A stretch of DNA of 32,643 nucleotides from Candidatus Gastranaerophilales bacterium (GTDB lineage: Bacteria; Cyanobacteriota; Vampirovibrionia; Gastranaerophilales; Gastranaerophilaceae). Positions 32,604-32,643 of this stretch are shown in pieces. The position numbers and the translations under genes are program-made. The stretch lies in NCBI GenBank assembly GCA_944323875.1, contig CALUUH010000020.1, forward strand, positions 1 through 32,643, read 5' to 3'. A model generated the notes under the pieces. That model was given only the letters and a program-made list of their open reading frames with translations. It did no database searches and was not told where the DNA came from. Each line of letters opens with the position of its first letter. Within the stretch, counting starts at the first letter, position 1.

Positions 32604-32643
32604 ATGGCAGAAGTTAAAGTTGGCGAAAACGAATCAATTGAAA
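32604..32643 (+). CDS. rpsU: 30S ribosomal protein S21, partial (5' end only)
   Basis: Thirteen codons, MAEVKVGENESIE, are visible before the window ends. The VGENE-x-IE stretch is the conserved N-terminus of bacterial S21, a small basic protein of the 30S subunit that helps in start-site selection. AAGGTGG (32587-32593) lies ten bases upstream. A strong promoter precedes it, as expected for a ribosomal gene. Confidence 0.85.
   Translation, partial: MAEVKVGENESIE

Overview
The window is AT-rich bacterial DNA with dense coding and short gaps. Several traits fit an anaerobic, host-associated, non-photosynthetic relative of the cyanobacteria (Gastranaerophilales/Melainabacteria type). These are a prepilin cut site of the form A|FTLAEVLITL, two [FeFe]-hydrogenase-family proteins with thioredoxin-fold ferredoxins, a large GAF-GGDEF-HD-GYP protein, and the start of an S21 protein (MAEVKVGENESIE). 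The lineage is an inference from these traits, not a database result.

Positions 1-13129 (minus strand) are one long, tightly packed gene train for making and decorating a surface glycan. In transcription order it reads galE, UDP-xylose synthase, ugd, then a nucleotidyltransferase, an HPr-kinase-like ATPase with a PqqD-like tail, and a free PqqD-like protein. It continues with a GT2-HAD fusion, a GT2-GT8 fusion and at least three tandem GT8 paralogues, the last cut by the window edge. The sugar-nucleotide genes can supply UDP-galactose, UDP-glucuronate and UDP-xylose. The kinase/PqqD/nucleotidyltransferase trio resembles modification cassettes known from peptide (RiPP) clusters, but it sits in a glycan operon with no visible peptide cyclase, protease or precursor. 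It is the least explained part of the window.

Positions 13130-24578 hold mostly housekeeping or stand-alone genes. They are an orphan NarL-type response regulator with a clear terminator, a divergent GH13-like protein, recN, a UshA-type metallophosphatase, a predicted papain-like (C/H/N) protein, a stand-alone TOPRIM protein, purB (apparently leaderless) and a prepilin-like protein. The prepilin gene diverges from a small Xre regulator (24711-24995) across a region full of operator-like half-sites.

Positions 25017-30227 are a hydrogen-sensing/hydrogenase cluster on the plus strand. It contains a 2Fe-2S ferredoxin preceded by a perfect palindrome, a sensory [FeFe] hydrogenase with a PAS domain and the Cys-to-Ala change typical of HydS sensors, a PP2C/SpoIIE phosphatase, a second ferredoxin, and a catalytic-type monomeric [FeFe] hydrogenase with variant H-cluster motifs. 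It ends in a strong terminator. A GAF-GGDEF-HD-GYP gene follows convergently, with a palindrome at its predicted transcription start. The window closes on the beginning of rpsU behind a near-consensus promoter.
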